A stretch of 64,000 nucleotides of DNA from Botryosphaeria dothidea (GCA_011503125.2 WWBZ02000082.1:1116001-1180000), one strand, 5' to 3'; shown: positions 22,536-33,662, numbered from the stretch's first letter. Translations and numbers: made by a program. Notes: generated by a model from the sequence alone, not told the origin.

Positions 22536-24296
22536 GGAAATGGGGATGCTGAAAGCCGCTAGTGGCCGGTAACTGTCTGCCGCAGTATCCCTATGTAGAT
22601 GACGCAATGGTACCACCTAGTCTGACTACGCCAGACCACACCCAAGGGTCACTCTGATGAAAAACCGACCCGTTAGCTCACGCTCTCACCTGAGATTTCC
22701 GCTCAATCAGTACGGCAAATATATGAGGACGATGGTAGAAAAGGAATCCAAGCTGCAAAGTGCTAACGAACCAAGAAATACAGTAATTCATCCAGATACA
22801 AGTGTTCGCTCACGACTGGTTTCTCCAACCGCCGCACTGTTGCACCGCGTACCACTCCTTTAAGATGGCTATCAGCATACCAGCTGGACCCTGAGCCTGA
22901 CACAGGGAAGAAAATTGCAGAGACTCACGCAAATTTGGAGGACGAGCAGGTGGCGCAGGTGAGCATCGCGTTCCAGACAAGAAACTCGGTAGCTCCAGCC
23001 ACCATCAGAACCCCCCAGCGCCGCAACCACCACACTTTTGCGCCTCTCGGCCCCTGCATGCGACGAGCGTGCCACTGGAGACAGCCGTGAGCAGCACGCA
23101 GCATCGGCCGAAATCTCTTTTCTCATCAAGTGATTGTCCCGTTCGGTTGTTTTCCCTTCCGCCGCGAGGACCTGCGGAGAAGCTGTCGGATAAAAAGGTG
23201 TGTCTACGCAGGTTCTTTTGCCACTCAGCCTGTAATGCTTGGAGGGCGGCATCGAAACTCTGGGCGGCGCCCAAGACTGGGCTGCGGTGGCGGGTACGAC
23301 ACATGGGACGTTCCGCTTAGATTGCTACAGCAAACGGGAGAGATGCCCCCCTCGAGTTCAGCCGGCCATGCGGGCATTCGATCCACCCTTACGTGGCAAG
23401 ATTGGATGTCGTCGTTGCCACCATGGGGCAGCAGTGCTCGCAATTGGTGGCGTGCGCGAGATCCGAATCCGAATCTCAAGGTAGTGGCGTGGATCAGAAT
23501 AGACGCCAATGACGGACCAATGGGGAAATTTGTCACGGTGGCATGCAAGACAAGTTTTGTACAGGTTTCCTTCAATTAACAGATCTCGCGTGTATGTACA
23601 AGGTGTGTGTATGTATTGGTGATGGTGATGGTGTTCCCAATTTCCCCTTTCCAAAGTTCAGTAGAAATGCGTATTCCGTGGTATCAAGCAGCTAACGTCG
23701 TAGACAAAGAGCGTAACGAAAAAAAGGAGTTTGGGCCGGTGGGTAAGGGAAGGCATTCCCTTCCACGACCCTGTATTACAAAAAGATGTTGTGTTCCTCC
23801 TCCCCCAACAGTTGCTAGTATGGTCCTCCTTTGCCGTGGTTGTTCTTTCCCAACCGACTTTCTCTTCTATAGGAGATTCCCCTACCCCACCTTTTTGCGA
23901 CCGATGTAAAACAGTAAAGGAAAAAAAAAATACTGAAAAGACGAAAGTATGGTTCCTCAATGCCCGAGACCCAAGAACAGAGCCTCGACGCACCGATCCC
24001 ACACATCCATCCCACCCGCCCCGGCACCGCAGGCGTCCCTTCCCCGTCCACTTCCGGGCGTCGGCGTCGGAGTCGGCGTTGTCGTAGGTGTCGTCGGGGT
24101 AACGGCGAGAGGAGACACGACCGTCAAGAGAGTTGAGTAGATCTCACCTACATCAAGACGAAAAAGACGAATCAACCCTCAGCGATCGCGACCATTGCCG
24201 AAGAAAAAAAACTGGACGAAGACGAGCAGGACGAACAGGCCGAAGAACGAGTCTTCGCCTCGCTCATGATGGTTTGCCGTCGGTTTCGACAGAGAT

Positions 24297-24641
24297 TTAA
24301 GCCTGGAAGGGCGTACCGGTACCATAGGACCGCTTGACGTAGCCGGTCGGGCTAGGGGAGCGCTTGCCAACGACGCCGGTGGGCAGCGCGACGCCCTCGA
24401 GGTCGCGCTTGTCGAAGATGCCCTCGGTGCCGTTCTTCTCGAGGGCGAGGCGCGGGAAGTTGGTGTAGTTGCCGTTGCGCGGGAGGATGGGGAAGTTGGT
24501 GTAGTTGCCGTTGCGGGCAAAGATGGCGGGCTGGGTCAGGTTGAGGGCGCCGCGGGTCTCGAGGCTGGTGCCGTTGGTGGTCGGCAGGGCAGCGGCACTG
24601 GAGGCCAGGAGGAGGGAGGCGAGGGCCGAGGTGAAGTGCAT
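24297..24641 (-). CDS. Short secreted repeat protein with Kex2-type sites (candidate peptide precursor)
   Basis: Single exon, 114 residues, no family recognised. Residues 1-19 form a signal peptide (MHFTSALASLLLASSAAA, then LP). Dibasic KR sites at 78-79, 93-94 and 103-104 would release short peptides such as SPSPTGYV and the C-terminal SYGTGTPFQA. A 12-residue tandem repeat gives RNGNYTNFP twice (43-51 and 55-63); it is also visible in the DNA as a 36-nt duplication. Five N-glycosylation sequons occur (N23, N34, N46, N58, N70). The layout resembles fungal Kex2-processed repeat proteins, which include pheromone precursors and RiPP precursors, but it lacks a recognisable alpha-pheromone core and no RiPP enzyme lies beside it. 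A TATA box about 100 bp upstream of the ATG at 24641 supports expression. A structural wall protein or effector is the alternative. Confidence 0.75.
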   Translation of the reverse strand: MHFTSALASLLLASSAAALPTTNGTSLETRGALNLTQPAIFARNGNYTNFPILPRNGNYTNFPRLALEKNGTEGIFDKRDLEGVALPTGVVGKRSPSPTGYVKRSYGTGTPFQA

Positions 24642-24737
24642 TTTGATTTTTTTTGTTTGTGGTTGTAGTGACCGGGCGGTAACGGTGAAGTCCTCTTTGG
24701 GATGTTTGTTTGGTGTTTTGGATAAGACGACCGTAAG

Positions 24738-24746
24738 TATATATAT
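24738..24746 (-). promoter_or_regulatory. TATA box of the secreted repeat protein gene
   Basis: An alternating TATATATAT run about 97 bp upstream of the ATG on the minus strand, in otherwise GC-rich DNA. Position and context fit a core promoter of a regulated, highly expressed secreted protein. Confidence 0.55.
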
Positions 24747-25977
24747 TCCAGTTCGTGGGAGGAATTGAGCAAAAGATTGACGGTGACGGTTGCACAAAAA
24801 GAGGGCAGTGTCCGAGAGGAGCCTCCTTTATATCAGATACAATGTGGGCTTCCGGGCGCGGAGGGCGGCCGTGGCGGGCTGGGGTGGGCTGGGGCTGGGC
24901 CACCACACCATCACTGGCTGCTATCTCCTCCCTGCACGGTGCCTGGCGCGGCGCCTGGCATGGCATCCACGCTTGGGGCAGTGGTGACCGGGGCGGAACG
25001 CCCAGTGGTGCGGAAACTAAGGCCCGATGACAGCATGCTGGCGCGATAGGCACTCAAAGCACGCCAAAAGCGGAGCGCTTGGGATATGCGGTATGGGCAT
25101 CGCTGCTGGGCGGGTCTGGCTCAAGAAAGAATGATCGTCGATAGCTGGCGAGAGAAGAATTCGCTCATAGGGTGGGTGCCGTGGACTGTGCGGGTGGAGG
25201 AGGCCAGAGAACGTGCGCTGAGATAGCGACTGGGGCGTTGCTTCCCCTTTTGGGATGGGCGGATGAATGGTGTGCAGATTCCACTCCGGCCTCTCTCGCG
25301 CCTCTTTGCCCGCGCAGGCAGGGTTCACGGTTCGCACGCGCCGGCGGACCGCCAAGAGGCAGCTGCTGCGCACTCTGCTGCAAAACAGAGCAGCATGCTG
25401 ATAGGCGGGCGGCCGTGCCGATCGGGTTGCCCGCCTGCCTTGTCTGCTGCTGTGGTTGTTTGAGAGGGCCAGCCACGGCCTTCGCAGCGCAGCGTCCAGT
25501 GGTCTCGAACGGCTCGCGGGCGTGGCGTTGTTTGGATAAGCTTATTGGACTGTCTCGGGGACAGCGCTGTTTCTGGCGTCGGCCGTGCTGGTGTTGAAAG
25601 AAAAAAGAGAGCCCACTCTGGCTGTTGGCGTCAATTGGCAGGGGCCTGGATGAGGCCCTTGGGCGGAGCGAGGAACGACCCTGTTGGGGAAATAGATGGC
25701 GGTGATCGGCCCATGGTGGGTGCTGGATGCTTGTCCAGCGTGCTCCTCCGGCTCCGGCGCCCCCTTCAGCTAGTGCCGCTCCAACGGTGAGCCTGCACGA
25801 CAGACAGCAGTTCTCCTTCCGCAGCATTCAGGCGCTCGGATTGACGGTCCTGCGCCAGAGAGCCGAGCGCGAGCGTTCATCAGCGGGTAACACGGCCTGC
25901 AGCGCCTTCAGGCAGGCTGTGTACGAGCGATTGGCGCAGATTCCATTCACCATGATGAGATGAGGGCCAGCGTGCTA

Positions 25978-26034
25978 GCAGGCGGCAGGCGGCAGGCGGC
26001 AGGCGGTAGGCGGTAGGCGGTAGGCGGTAGGTAG
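25978..26034. repeat. 7-bp minisatellite (AGGCGGC/AGGCGGT)n
   Basis: Seven clear tandem heptamers, three AGGCGGC followed by four AGGCGGT, then AGG. The clean switch of one base from the first to the second block indicates two successive expansions. Confidence 0.85.
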
Positions 26035-28629
26035 GAGGCCCTGTCAGCAAGCGCCCCACCCGACGCAGGTACCAGCTGTGGCTTTCTCGGGCCCGTCCCA
26101 ACGACGGCGGCGATTTGGCAGAATTCGAAAGAGTCGGTGATGATGCGTGAGTCAATGAGCACATCGCCGATGCGCCCCGTGCCCGGCCAGCCTTATCGCC
26201 ATGCTCCTCCTTCTCTGCATCGCACCAGGCGACGTCGCTTTTGGCAGCTGCGAAGCGTGCGATTAACTCCAGACAGATCGTGGGGTGGCTGCGCTCCAGC
26301 GAAGCTTATCGCCTATTTTCCTGTGCAGCCTTTGCTTCTTGATCCTGCCGGAACCTCACCACTACGCTTCTGCAACCTAAATCCAGCCTGGGCTGCATGC
26401 CGTCGGTCCGGCTGGCTTGCTTGGCCGCTACTTAGCCCCTAGAAGGCTATGGTGTGCTGGTGGCTGATAAGATCGCCCCCGACAACGCCTGCCGCCCGGA
26501 TGGCTGCCGCCTCATGCAGCCCTTCCTTGGCCCGCCTCCTGGCTCCCCACGCCTCTGTGACTTCTCACCCAGGTGCACGACTGCGCTGACAAAATCTCCG
26601 CAGGACTCGCATTCCCCACGCTCTCAATTTGCCCGCCGCTCTCTCGCTAAGCAGCGCGAGCAGATCAGCTCGTAAGTGATGAGCTGTTACGAGCCGGGCG
26701 CCAACTGCGATCAGCACGCTCAATCCCGGCATGGTCGGATGGCGAAGATGACACGATGCCGGAGCACGGCAGACGAGAGCGCGCGCGGATGAGCAATTGC
26801 AAGCCGAATCATCCATGCGTCATGGCTGGCTCCACCCAGCCATGTGCTGGTGATGGGGGCAGCGGCTGAGAGTGGGCACCAGCGACCTCCATTTCTGGCA
26901 GGCAGCGACGAGTGGAGGGCGGCGCAGAGCGAGGCTGGGAGATCGGCAGAAAACGCAAGGCGAGCTGCCGCAGGAAGCCCATCCCGCATGCCCTGAGACA
27001 GCTGTCGCACCAGCGGCGTCCCCAGCTCGGCCAATGCCATCACCTCGCCGCCCGCCATCCTCTTGCCCAGCGAACCGCCTCGACGCAGTCCCTGAAGGTC
27101 TCGATAGGACCCTGGAGGCTGCCACAACGGGAAGGCTGATAGGCTGTGTCTGCATGGCCTTCTTCCCGGCCAGATACGGAACCCCAATGGGTGAGGTTTC
27201 TGAGCTTCCGTTGCGGGTAATGATTGCTGGCTACACTTTTGATAAACGGCCTCTCGCTTTCCGCGACGGACTGGTATCACACCATTGGCTTTCTGGAAAT
27301 AACAATAGTAACACAATGCCCTGCGGTCCGCGTCTCCGGAACCACCAGTCTGGCTTTTTTGCGCAAGCAGCTGCAGCTGCAGCGGCAAGGCGTCCTGGCT
27401 CGTCACATTGTTTGGACTGCTTGGTCAGGATGTCAAACAGAAACAGCGACAGCAGGAAGTCGGAAACACGGGAAGAGCCGTCCAGATAAAAGGTGAAGTC
27501 GCTTACAGCAGCTGGCCTGAATACCGACGAATGGAGGAGCTCCGAATTGTGTGTTTGAGGAAGTGGTGGGCTTTTGTGACTAACCAGGCCCGCCGCACAT
27601 GTTTCTTGGTATGGGTGCGGACTGGACGCCGAGTGCCCTATCGAGGATCACTGAGGCTCTTCCGGGGGTAGCCGCTAGCGAAAGTGAGATGTCGAAGATG
27701 CGCCAAGATAATGCATCTCGGTCAAATATATGGGACGCCTTTCGTCCTCTCTGTCAGTTGGTGAGAGTGGATGAATCGCCACCGCTCTGATCACAACTGA
27801 CTGAAACGCCGTCGCACCAAACCTTTCCTGCCTCACATACACGACTCTCGGAGAAATCCACCAGACTGACCGGTGGTGAAACAATCTAACGAGGAATCAG
27901 CTGAATCATGTCTTGGAGGCGCACCGAGTAAGCAGGAAGCGGCTCTCGCAGACTCTGATGTCAAGACCTACTCGCCATCCGTCAGGTGACGATTGAAGAC
28001 GTTGAAAGAGCACTGACATGGAAATAATATGGTTCGGCCCGAGCGCGCACGCGCTGCGGAGGCGGGGCTTGTGTATAATGAGAATACGAGGTTGTGGGCT
28101 AGACGCGTCGAGGAAGAGAGAACGCGAGCGCGTCGCGAAAGGCACGGGATGACCGCAAATTGGGAACGGGCACGGATCGGACGGAGCTTTCTTTCCCTCC
28201 GCGACGCTGCGAGCGGAGTCTCCGACTGTTGAAAACGGAAACAGCTTCCTACAGGAGGATCCAATCAGCCGTGTTGCCTGCGTCCACCCTAGTACTTTAT
28301 GTGCTATTCTTGGCAAGGCTATCATGGACTTTGTCGCTCCATTCGCCAGAATCCGGATCCTTCTGCAAGTGACTCCACATCACGATACTTGGAAGGATTC
28401 CAGACCCCATCTCATGCAGCCACCAAGCCACAGACATGCATTGCGCGTCTATTAGGAGATGGCTTCGCAACGTCTTATAAGGACTTCATAGATCCAAGAC
28501 TACATATACCAAGACCTCAACCTATCTTCTGATGTTATATTTGAAGGCCAAAATCGTGACGCAATCGATCTAGGCACAAATCATCAACCCCAGGCCTCCT
28601 CTGTTACATCGCAAGCCCGGAACTTCAAA

Positions 28630-29839
28630 ATGACCGAAAATCAAAAGCAGGATCAGAGCGCCCAAGTCGGTAACCGGAGCAAAGATGTACCATGGTACAG
28701 CAAGGACATCCAGAACGCAACGCCACAGGCTCGAGAGCTGTTGGAAAGATACAGCAACATACCCCCGGAGAAGGTTGATGCTCATCTTCTGGAAGTGGTG
28801 AGTTGAACCAATGTCCGCTCTGAGCTGGTTCAATTATTAACAGGCCAACAGAGGGACAAAGCCTGGGAAATTGTAAGCAAGCTATTCCCCCAGCTATCAC
28901 CAGGAACCTAAATTTGACAGTGTTCTTTTCCAGTTCCCTTACCCATGCGTAGGCATGTTCCGCTTCCTCGATCTCAATATGTGCAATCAACCCTACTACC
29001 CCGAGGTTCTTGAGCGCGTGAAGAACGGCGAGAAAGTCCTGGATATCGGTTGCTGCTTCGGTCAGGAACTCCGTAAACTCGTAAGCCAATCATTGCATTC
29101 TTCCTTCATTATTTCCCTCTTCTGTCCCTGTGCTTTTGACTTTAGCACGATCAGAACACTCCGATTCCAGCCCCCCTGCCATGTCAAGAAACAACTCTTC
29201 AACCCACACTCCATATCCTTCCTGTCTCTAACTCTCCCACAGGCCCACGACGGCGCTCCCGTCTCATCCCTCTACGGCAGCGACCTCCGCCCCGAATTCC
29301 TCTCCCTCGGTCCGTCATCCCCCCCCCCACTCACTCCCTCCCATCCCAACTGACAAACCCTGCTCACAGGCCACACTCTCTTCCTCGACGAAGCCACCCT
29401 GCCTCTCGACTCGCACTTCCTCGCCGCCGACATGCTCTCGCCCTCGGCGCTCTCGGCCACGCCGCTCGCGCCGCTCGCCTCGCGCATCTCCATCGTCCAC
29501 GCGAGCTCCTTCTTCCACCTCTTCCCGCGCGCCGACCAGCTGCGCGCGGCGCTCCGCCTCGTCGAGCTGCTCGTCCCTGAGCGCGGCGCCACCGTCGTCG
29601 GCAGGCAGGTGGGCAGCCCGGAGCCGGGGCCCAGGGGCGAGCACGGCCGGTGGATGCACGACGCCGCGAGCTGGCGGGCGCTGTGGGACGAGGTCGGGGA
29701 GAGCACGGGGAGCCGGTGGGAGGTCAAGGAGGCGCGGCTGGAGAAGGCGGATCTGGAGGGGGTGAGTCCGGAGTTGCTGAAGGCGCGCGGGGGGGAGTGG
29801 GCGTGGTGGTTGCGGTGGTGGGTTGTGAGGGTTGAGTGA
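28630..29839 (+). CDS. SAM-dependent methyltransferase (AusD-like family)
   Basis: Class I methyltransferase of the kind common in fungal meroterpenoid and other specialised-metabolite clusters. Five exons fit (28630-28797, 28852-28872, 28934-29080, 29243-29309, 29370-29839) and give 290 residues. It begins MTENQKQDQSAQVGNRSKDV. Exon 2 is only 21 nt (RDKAWEI) and leads into FPYPCVGMFRFLDLNMCNQP. The SAM-binding motif I is VLDIGCCFGQELRKL, followed by YGSDLRPEFLSLGHTLFLDE, then ISIVHASSFFHLFPRADQ and VVGRQVGSPEPG. The substrate is unknown. No polyketide synthase, terpene cyclase or P450 is adjacent, so cluster membership is unsupported. It is convergent with the glutathione S-transferase, with 235 bp between stops. 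The last exon switches from C-rich to G-rich third positions near 29600. Confidence 0.85.
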
Positions 29840-30074
29840 TTGTGGGCTAGAGTGAGAATTGGTTTTTTATTTTGTTTCTGTAGAGCTGAGAACTGATATG
29901 AGTGCACAGAAAGATGAGGGCAATTTTGTGATGGAAATCGATATTTTTTTTTTCCTTTGTTGCTTTTTGGCTCGATATAAGGAGTGCGAACCTTGAGTCA
30001 ACGATGCGTCATTCATGAACGTGGCGATACAATCCATCTTTTCCTCTCCCTCTTTCTCTCTCGACCCCAACCCT

Positions 30075-30791
30075 TTACTTCTTTTGCGACGCCGCCGCCT
30101 TGTCGGCCGTAATCTTCTTCACGCTCGGCCTGTCCAGCAGGCTCTGGTTCCACTTGGTGAAGTTGGGGTGCTCCTTGCTGGGGTCCCAGTCCGGAACGAG
30201 GAAGCCGAGGGCCATGTGCCACGGCACGAAGGCGAGGTCGGCGTAGGACACCTTGTCGCCCACCAGGTAGGGCTTGCCGGTCTTGACGAGGTGGCGGTCG
30301 ATGACGCCGACGACGCGCTTGATCTCGTTGGCGTAGCGCTCGATGGCCGACGTGATGCCCTTCTCCGGGTGGAAGTACGTGAACCACGCCTTCTGGCCGA
30401 AGTAGGGGCCTTGGCCGGACATCTGGAAGTGCAGCCACGACTTCTCGAGGAACTTGTCGGGCGAGGAGGTGCTGTGCAGGGCGGCGGAGGTGTCGTAGGT
30501 CTCGACCAGGTATTCGATGATGGCGCCGGACTGGATATTGTTAGTCTTCGTCGACTGTGAGGGAATGATGGGAGGATGTACCTCGAACAGCTTGACGCCG
30601 GTGTTGGGGTCCTCAATGGCCGGGACTCGGCCGTTGGGGTTGAGCGACTCGTAGGGCTCTTGCTTCATCTGCGGGAACTCGAGGAACTTGGTCTCGTAGG
30701 GGATCTTGAGCTCCTCGAGGATGATGGCCACCTTCCACGGGTTGGGGCCCGTGGCGTGGGAGTAGAGGACGAGGGGCTTGGTGGACGACAT
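30075..30791 (-). CDS. Ure2-like glutathione S-transferase
   Basis: Cytosolic GST of the fungal Ure2p-like class; conjugates or reduces electrophiles with glutathione. Exons 30582-30791 and 30075-30530 give 221 residues. The N-terminal thioredoxin fold reads LYSHATGPNPWKVAIILEEL, with NPNGRVPAIEDPNTGVKLFE leading directly into SGAIIEYLVETYD across the splice. The C-terminal helical domain includes WLHFQMSGQGPYFGQKAWF and VGDKVSYADLAFVPWHMALG. The 51 bp intron (gtacat...tccag) is a multiple of three and has no stop, so an unspliced transcript would insert 17 residues between FE and SGA, inside the conserved glutathione-site segment. The spliced form fits the family better. Its convergent neighbour is a methyltransferase. 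Confidence 0.9.
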   Translation of the reverse strand: MSSTKPLVLYSHATGPNPWKVAIILEELKIPYETKFLEFPQMKQEPYESLNPNGRVPAIEDPNTGVKLFEVHPPIIPSQSTKTNNIQSGAIIEYLVETYDTSAALHSTSSPDKFLEKSWLHFQMSGQGPYFGQKAWFTYFHPEKGITSAIERYANEIKRVVGVIDRHLVKTGKPYLVGDKVSYADLAFVPWHMALGFLVPDWDPSKEHPNFTKWNQSLLDRPSVKKITADKAAASQKK

Positions 30792-31838
30792 TGTTGGATG
30801 CTCGTAAGAGACGTGAGTGCGATGTTAATGTTTTTGTTCGGGTTCCTGAGGGCTGAGCAGGCGAATTGGAGATATAATGGAGACCTGTTCTGCTCAGGGC
30901 CCAAGGGCTTTTTATAATGTTGGTTTACTGTGGGGGCCGGGGTGTTGAAGGTCAAAGGGAACTAGCTGTTGCCGGCCAGCGTCATGCGCGGGGCAGCGTG
31001 TTGCTGCCCCACTTGCTGGCATGTTGACAGACACGGACCGGAGTCGGCTTGGCTCGCGGGCCTCAGCCGAGCTTCTGTTCGATGAACTAACAAAGAGAAG
31101 CTTGAAGAGATGGCTAATTTGTCAGCTCCGAGGTGATTGTGGCCATTGGCGGCAGTGCGTCGGCTCTCAGTAAGCGCGAGGCGGCCGTGCTCAGGTGGAT
31201 GTGCGCCAAATGCGTGTGCGATGCAACGGTGTCTCAGGTGTTGAATCAACTGTCAGCGGGTCGTTTGTCAGCAGGGTGTAATGAGGGAGCCTCAGGAATG
31301 CGGGGCGGAATTGAGAGAGCAGCCGGCTTCCGGTCGCCGCTGCCGGACTGTTCGGGCAATTGCTTCGAAGCACACCATCCATGTACACTCTCTTCTCGAA
31401 AGAAGTGATTTCATGCTCCCTGTTCCTGCGACGGGCGTTATGATGGCCGACAGGGATCGACGGGTGAGATCAGCCCCCCGCTTTAAAGAAGGAGGCCCTC
31501 CCCTCCAATCCGCTCCACTCCCCGCTGGCCTCGCCGTCCACAGCTCCCGCTGCTCCGGGTTAAATGCACTGCCAAGCTCAAGATCGACTGCCGTTGTAGG
31601 CCTGCTTCTTACGGCTGCCGTCTCACGCTGAATTCTATTCCTTCGCACCCAGTTTTTTGTAGATGGGACGGGCCTATATGCGCGTCGCGCCACGCACGCC
31701 AATGACTCTGCCCCAGCATTACGCGTTTCCAGGGGCCAGCGCTCCCAACTGGTCTCCCGGCGCCTGCACCCGTTCTCTCCATTCAAACAAAATCTCTTCC
31801 TTCTCTCTTCCTGCGCCCGGCATGCCTTCTAATTCGCC
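30792..31838. other. Divergent promoter region of the GST and the GH47 mannosidase
   Basis: About 1 kb between divergent starts. The 31640-31838 part is pyrimidine-rich with CTTCC/CTCTC runs just before the mannosidase ATG, typical of a fungal leader. No further gene is supported. Confidence 0.45.
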
Positions 31839-33662
31839 ATGCCTTCCCTAATTGCCAGGCGCAAGACAGCCTATGTCTTCGCCGCTTTCACGCTCATTTT
31901 CCTGTATTATACCCACAGCCCGTCTTCCATCTACGGCCTGCCAAATGCCCCCTCCATAATAGCATCTGGCCCGGTCAAGCCGGCCTTTGACTGGGCCAAC
32001 GTCTCCCATCACTACCCAGTCCAGTCCATGGCCCCAATGCCCACTACCAAGGTCCAGATCCCACAAATCCAACATGACTTCGATGCCGAGGATCCACAGG
32101 ACCGCAAAATCCGCCTCAAACGCCAGCAAAAAGTCAAGGACGAGTTCCTGCACGCCTGGAAAGGTTATAAGAAGTACGCCTGGCTTCATGACGAGCTGAC
32201 GCCCATTTCTGGCCGCCAGACGGATCCGTTCGGAGGATGGGCCGCCACGCTTGTAGACTCACTCGACACTCTCTGGATCATGAATCTGACGTCCGAATTC
32301 GAAGAGGCTGTCCACGCCATCAACAAGATTGACTTTAGCACCTGTTCGCTGGAAGAGCTTAACGTGTTTGAAACGACCATTCGTTATCTCGGCGGTGTCC
32401 TCGCCGCCTATGACCTGAGCAACGGGAGGTATCCAACGTTGCTCGACAAGGCCATCGAGATGGGTCACATGCTATACAAGGCCTTCGACACGCCCAACCG
32501 CATGCCAATCACCAGATGGAACTTCCGAGCCGCCGTGGAAGGCCTCCCCCAGGAGGCCGACGACACCGTCCTCGTCGCCGAGCTCGGCTCCATGACCATG
32601 GAATTCACCCGCCTCTCCCAAATCACCGGTGACCCGCGCTGGTACGACGCCGTGGCACGCATCACCGACGCTTTCGTGGCCCAGCAGCGCTCGACCAAGC
32701 TCCCCGGCCTCTTCCCCACCGCCGTCAACGCGCGCCGGCTGGACTTCACCACACACTCGGCCTTCACGCTTGGCGGCATGGCCGACTCGCTCTACGAGTA
32801 CTTCCCCAAGCAGCACCTGCTGCTCCACGGCGCCACCTCGCAGTACCGCAAGCTCTTCACGCAGGCCTCCTTCCCCATCAAGCGCCACATGCTCTACCGG
32901 CCCATGACCCCCGGCAACAAGGACATCCTCCTCGCCGGCGACGTCGCCACCGACGGCTCCATCACGCCGCCTACCACCGTCTTCCTGGAGCCCAAGAACC
33001 AGCACCTCTCCTGCTTCGCCGGCGGCATGTTCGCGCTCGCCGGCCGCGCCTTCTCGCTCGCCGAGGACGTCGACGTCGGCCGCCGCCTGACCGAAGGCTG
33101 CCTGTGGGCCTACGACGCCTCGCCGCACGGCATCATGCCCGAGGTCATGTACACGCTGCCCTGCCCGGACACTGGGCCCTGGGCGGGCGAGCGCTGCGAG
33201 TGGCAGGAGGACGCCTGGTTCGAGGCCGTCGAGACGGCGCACCGCAACGTCGACCCCACCGTCTACAACCCCGAGCCCGTCTCCGCCGACGCCCTCATCG
33301 CGGAGCACAACCTGCGCAAGGGCGTCGCGCGCGTCGCCGACCGGCGGTACGTGCTCCGCCCCGAGGCGATTGAGAGTTTGTTCGTGCTGTATCGCGTGAC
33401 GGGGGACTGGCGGCTGCCGGATCGCGCGTGGCGCATGTTTGAGAACGTGGTCAAGAATACGCGGACGAGGTACGGGCATGCGGGGCTGGATGATTGCGTG
33501 GCGGATAGGCCGAGTCAGGGGGACCGGATGGAGAGCTTTTGGTTGGCGGAGACGTTGAAGTATTTTTATCTCGTGTTTGAGGAGCCGGGCGTGGTGAGCT
33601 TGGATGAGTGGGTGTTTAATACTGAGGCGCATCCGTTTAAGTGGGCGGGTGGGAGCAGATGA
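31839..33662 (+). CDS. Class I alpha-1,2-mannosidase, GH47
   Basis: Trims alpha-1,2-linked mannose from N-glycans in ER or Golgi. Single exon, 607 residues. It is a type II membrane protein with a short cytosolic tail (MPSLIARRKTAY) and a signal anchor (VFAAFTLIFLYYTHS), then a stem region. GH47 blocks in order are ELTPISGRQTDPFGGWAATL, VDSLDTLWIMNLTSEFEEAV, FETTIRYLGGVLAAYDLS, AELGSMTMEFTRLSQITGD, HSAFTLGGMADSLYEYF, HLSCFAGGMFALAGRAF, LRPEAIESLFVLYRVTGDW and MESFWLAETLKYFYLVFEEP. It ends at NTEAHPFKWAGGSR with the conserved TEAHPF. The first ATG gives the membrane anchor and is preferred. Near base 33355 third positions shift from C to G. Whether the enzyme is the ER or Golgi type cannot be told here. 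Confidence 0.95.
   Translation: MPSLIARRKTAYVFAAFTLIFLYYTHSPSSIYGLPNAPSIIASGPVKPAFDWANVSHHYPVQSMAPMPTTKVQIPQIQHDFDAEDPQDRKIRLKRQQKVKDEFLHAWKGYKKYAWLHDELTPISGRQTDPFGGWAATLVDSLDTLWIMNLTSEFEEAVHAINKIDFSTCSLEELNVFETTIRYLGGVLAAYDLSNGRYPTLLDKAIEMGHMLYKAFDTPNRMPITRWNFRAAVEGLPQEADDTVLVAELGSMTMEFTRLSQITGDPRWYDAVARITDAFVAQQRSTKLPGLFPTAVNARRLDFTTHSAFTLGGMADSLYEYFPKQHLLLHGATSQYRKLFTQASFPIKRHMLYRPMTPGNKDILLAGDVATDGSITPPTTVFLEPKNQHLSCFAGGMFALAGRAFSLAEDVDVGRRLTEGCLWAYDASPHGIMPEVMYTLPCPDTGPWAGERCEWQEDAWFEAVETAHRNVDPTVYNPEPVSADALIAEHNLRKGVARVADRRYVLRPEAIESLFVLYRVTGDWRLPDRAWRMFENVVKNTRTRYGHAGLDDCVADRPSQGDRMESFWLAETLKYFYLVFEEPGVVSLDEWVFNTEAHPFKWAGGSR

Larger units (their letters stand above)
19467..24296. other. 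4.8 kb gene-poor region
   Basis: No gene is supported. 19533-19838 is an open frame dominated by a Ser/Thr run (TCT/TCC/ACT repeats at about 19635-19685) just downstream of SF3B6, probably 3' flank. 20000-22300 is lower in GC than its surroundings and holds two MITE-like copies (20407-20481 and 22450-22535). 21587-21886 has a short open frame with mixed composition that I could not assign. 23600-24150 contains A-rich and GTCGGC-rich patches. This may be decayed transposon or gene sequence. Confidence 0.4.
24642..28629. other. 4 kb gene-poor, GC-rich region
   Basis: Apart from the TATA box near 24740 and a 7-bp minisatellite at 25978-26034, nothing is recognised. The many open frames on both strands are those expected of GC-rich DNA and show Arg/Ala/Pro-rich composition without family motifs. 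Confidence 0.4.

Noticed and set aside
32472..33632. 386-codon open frame on the minus strand
   Set aside because: Antisense shadow of the GH47 gene; His/Arg/Val-rich with no domain.
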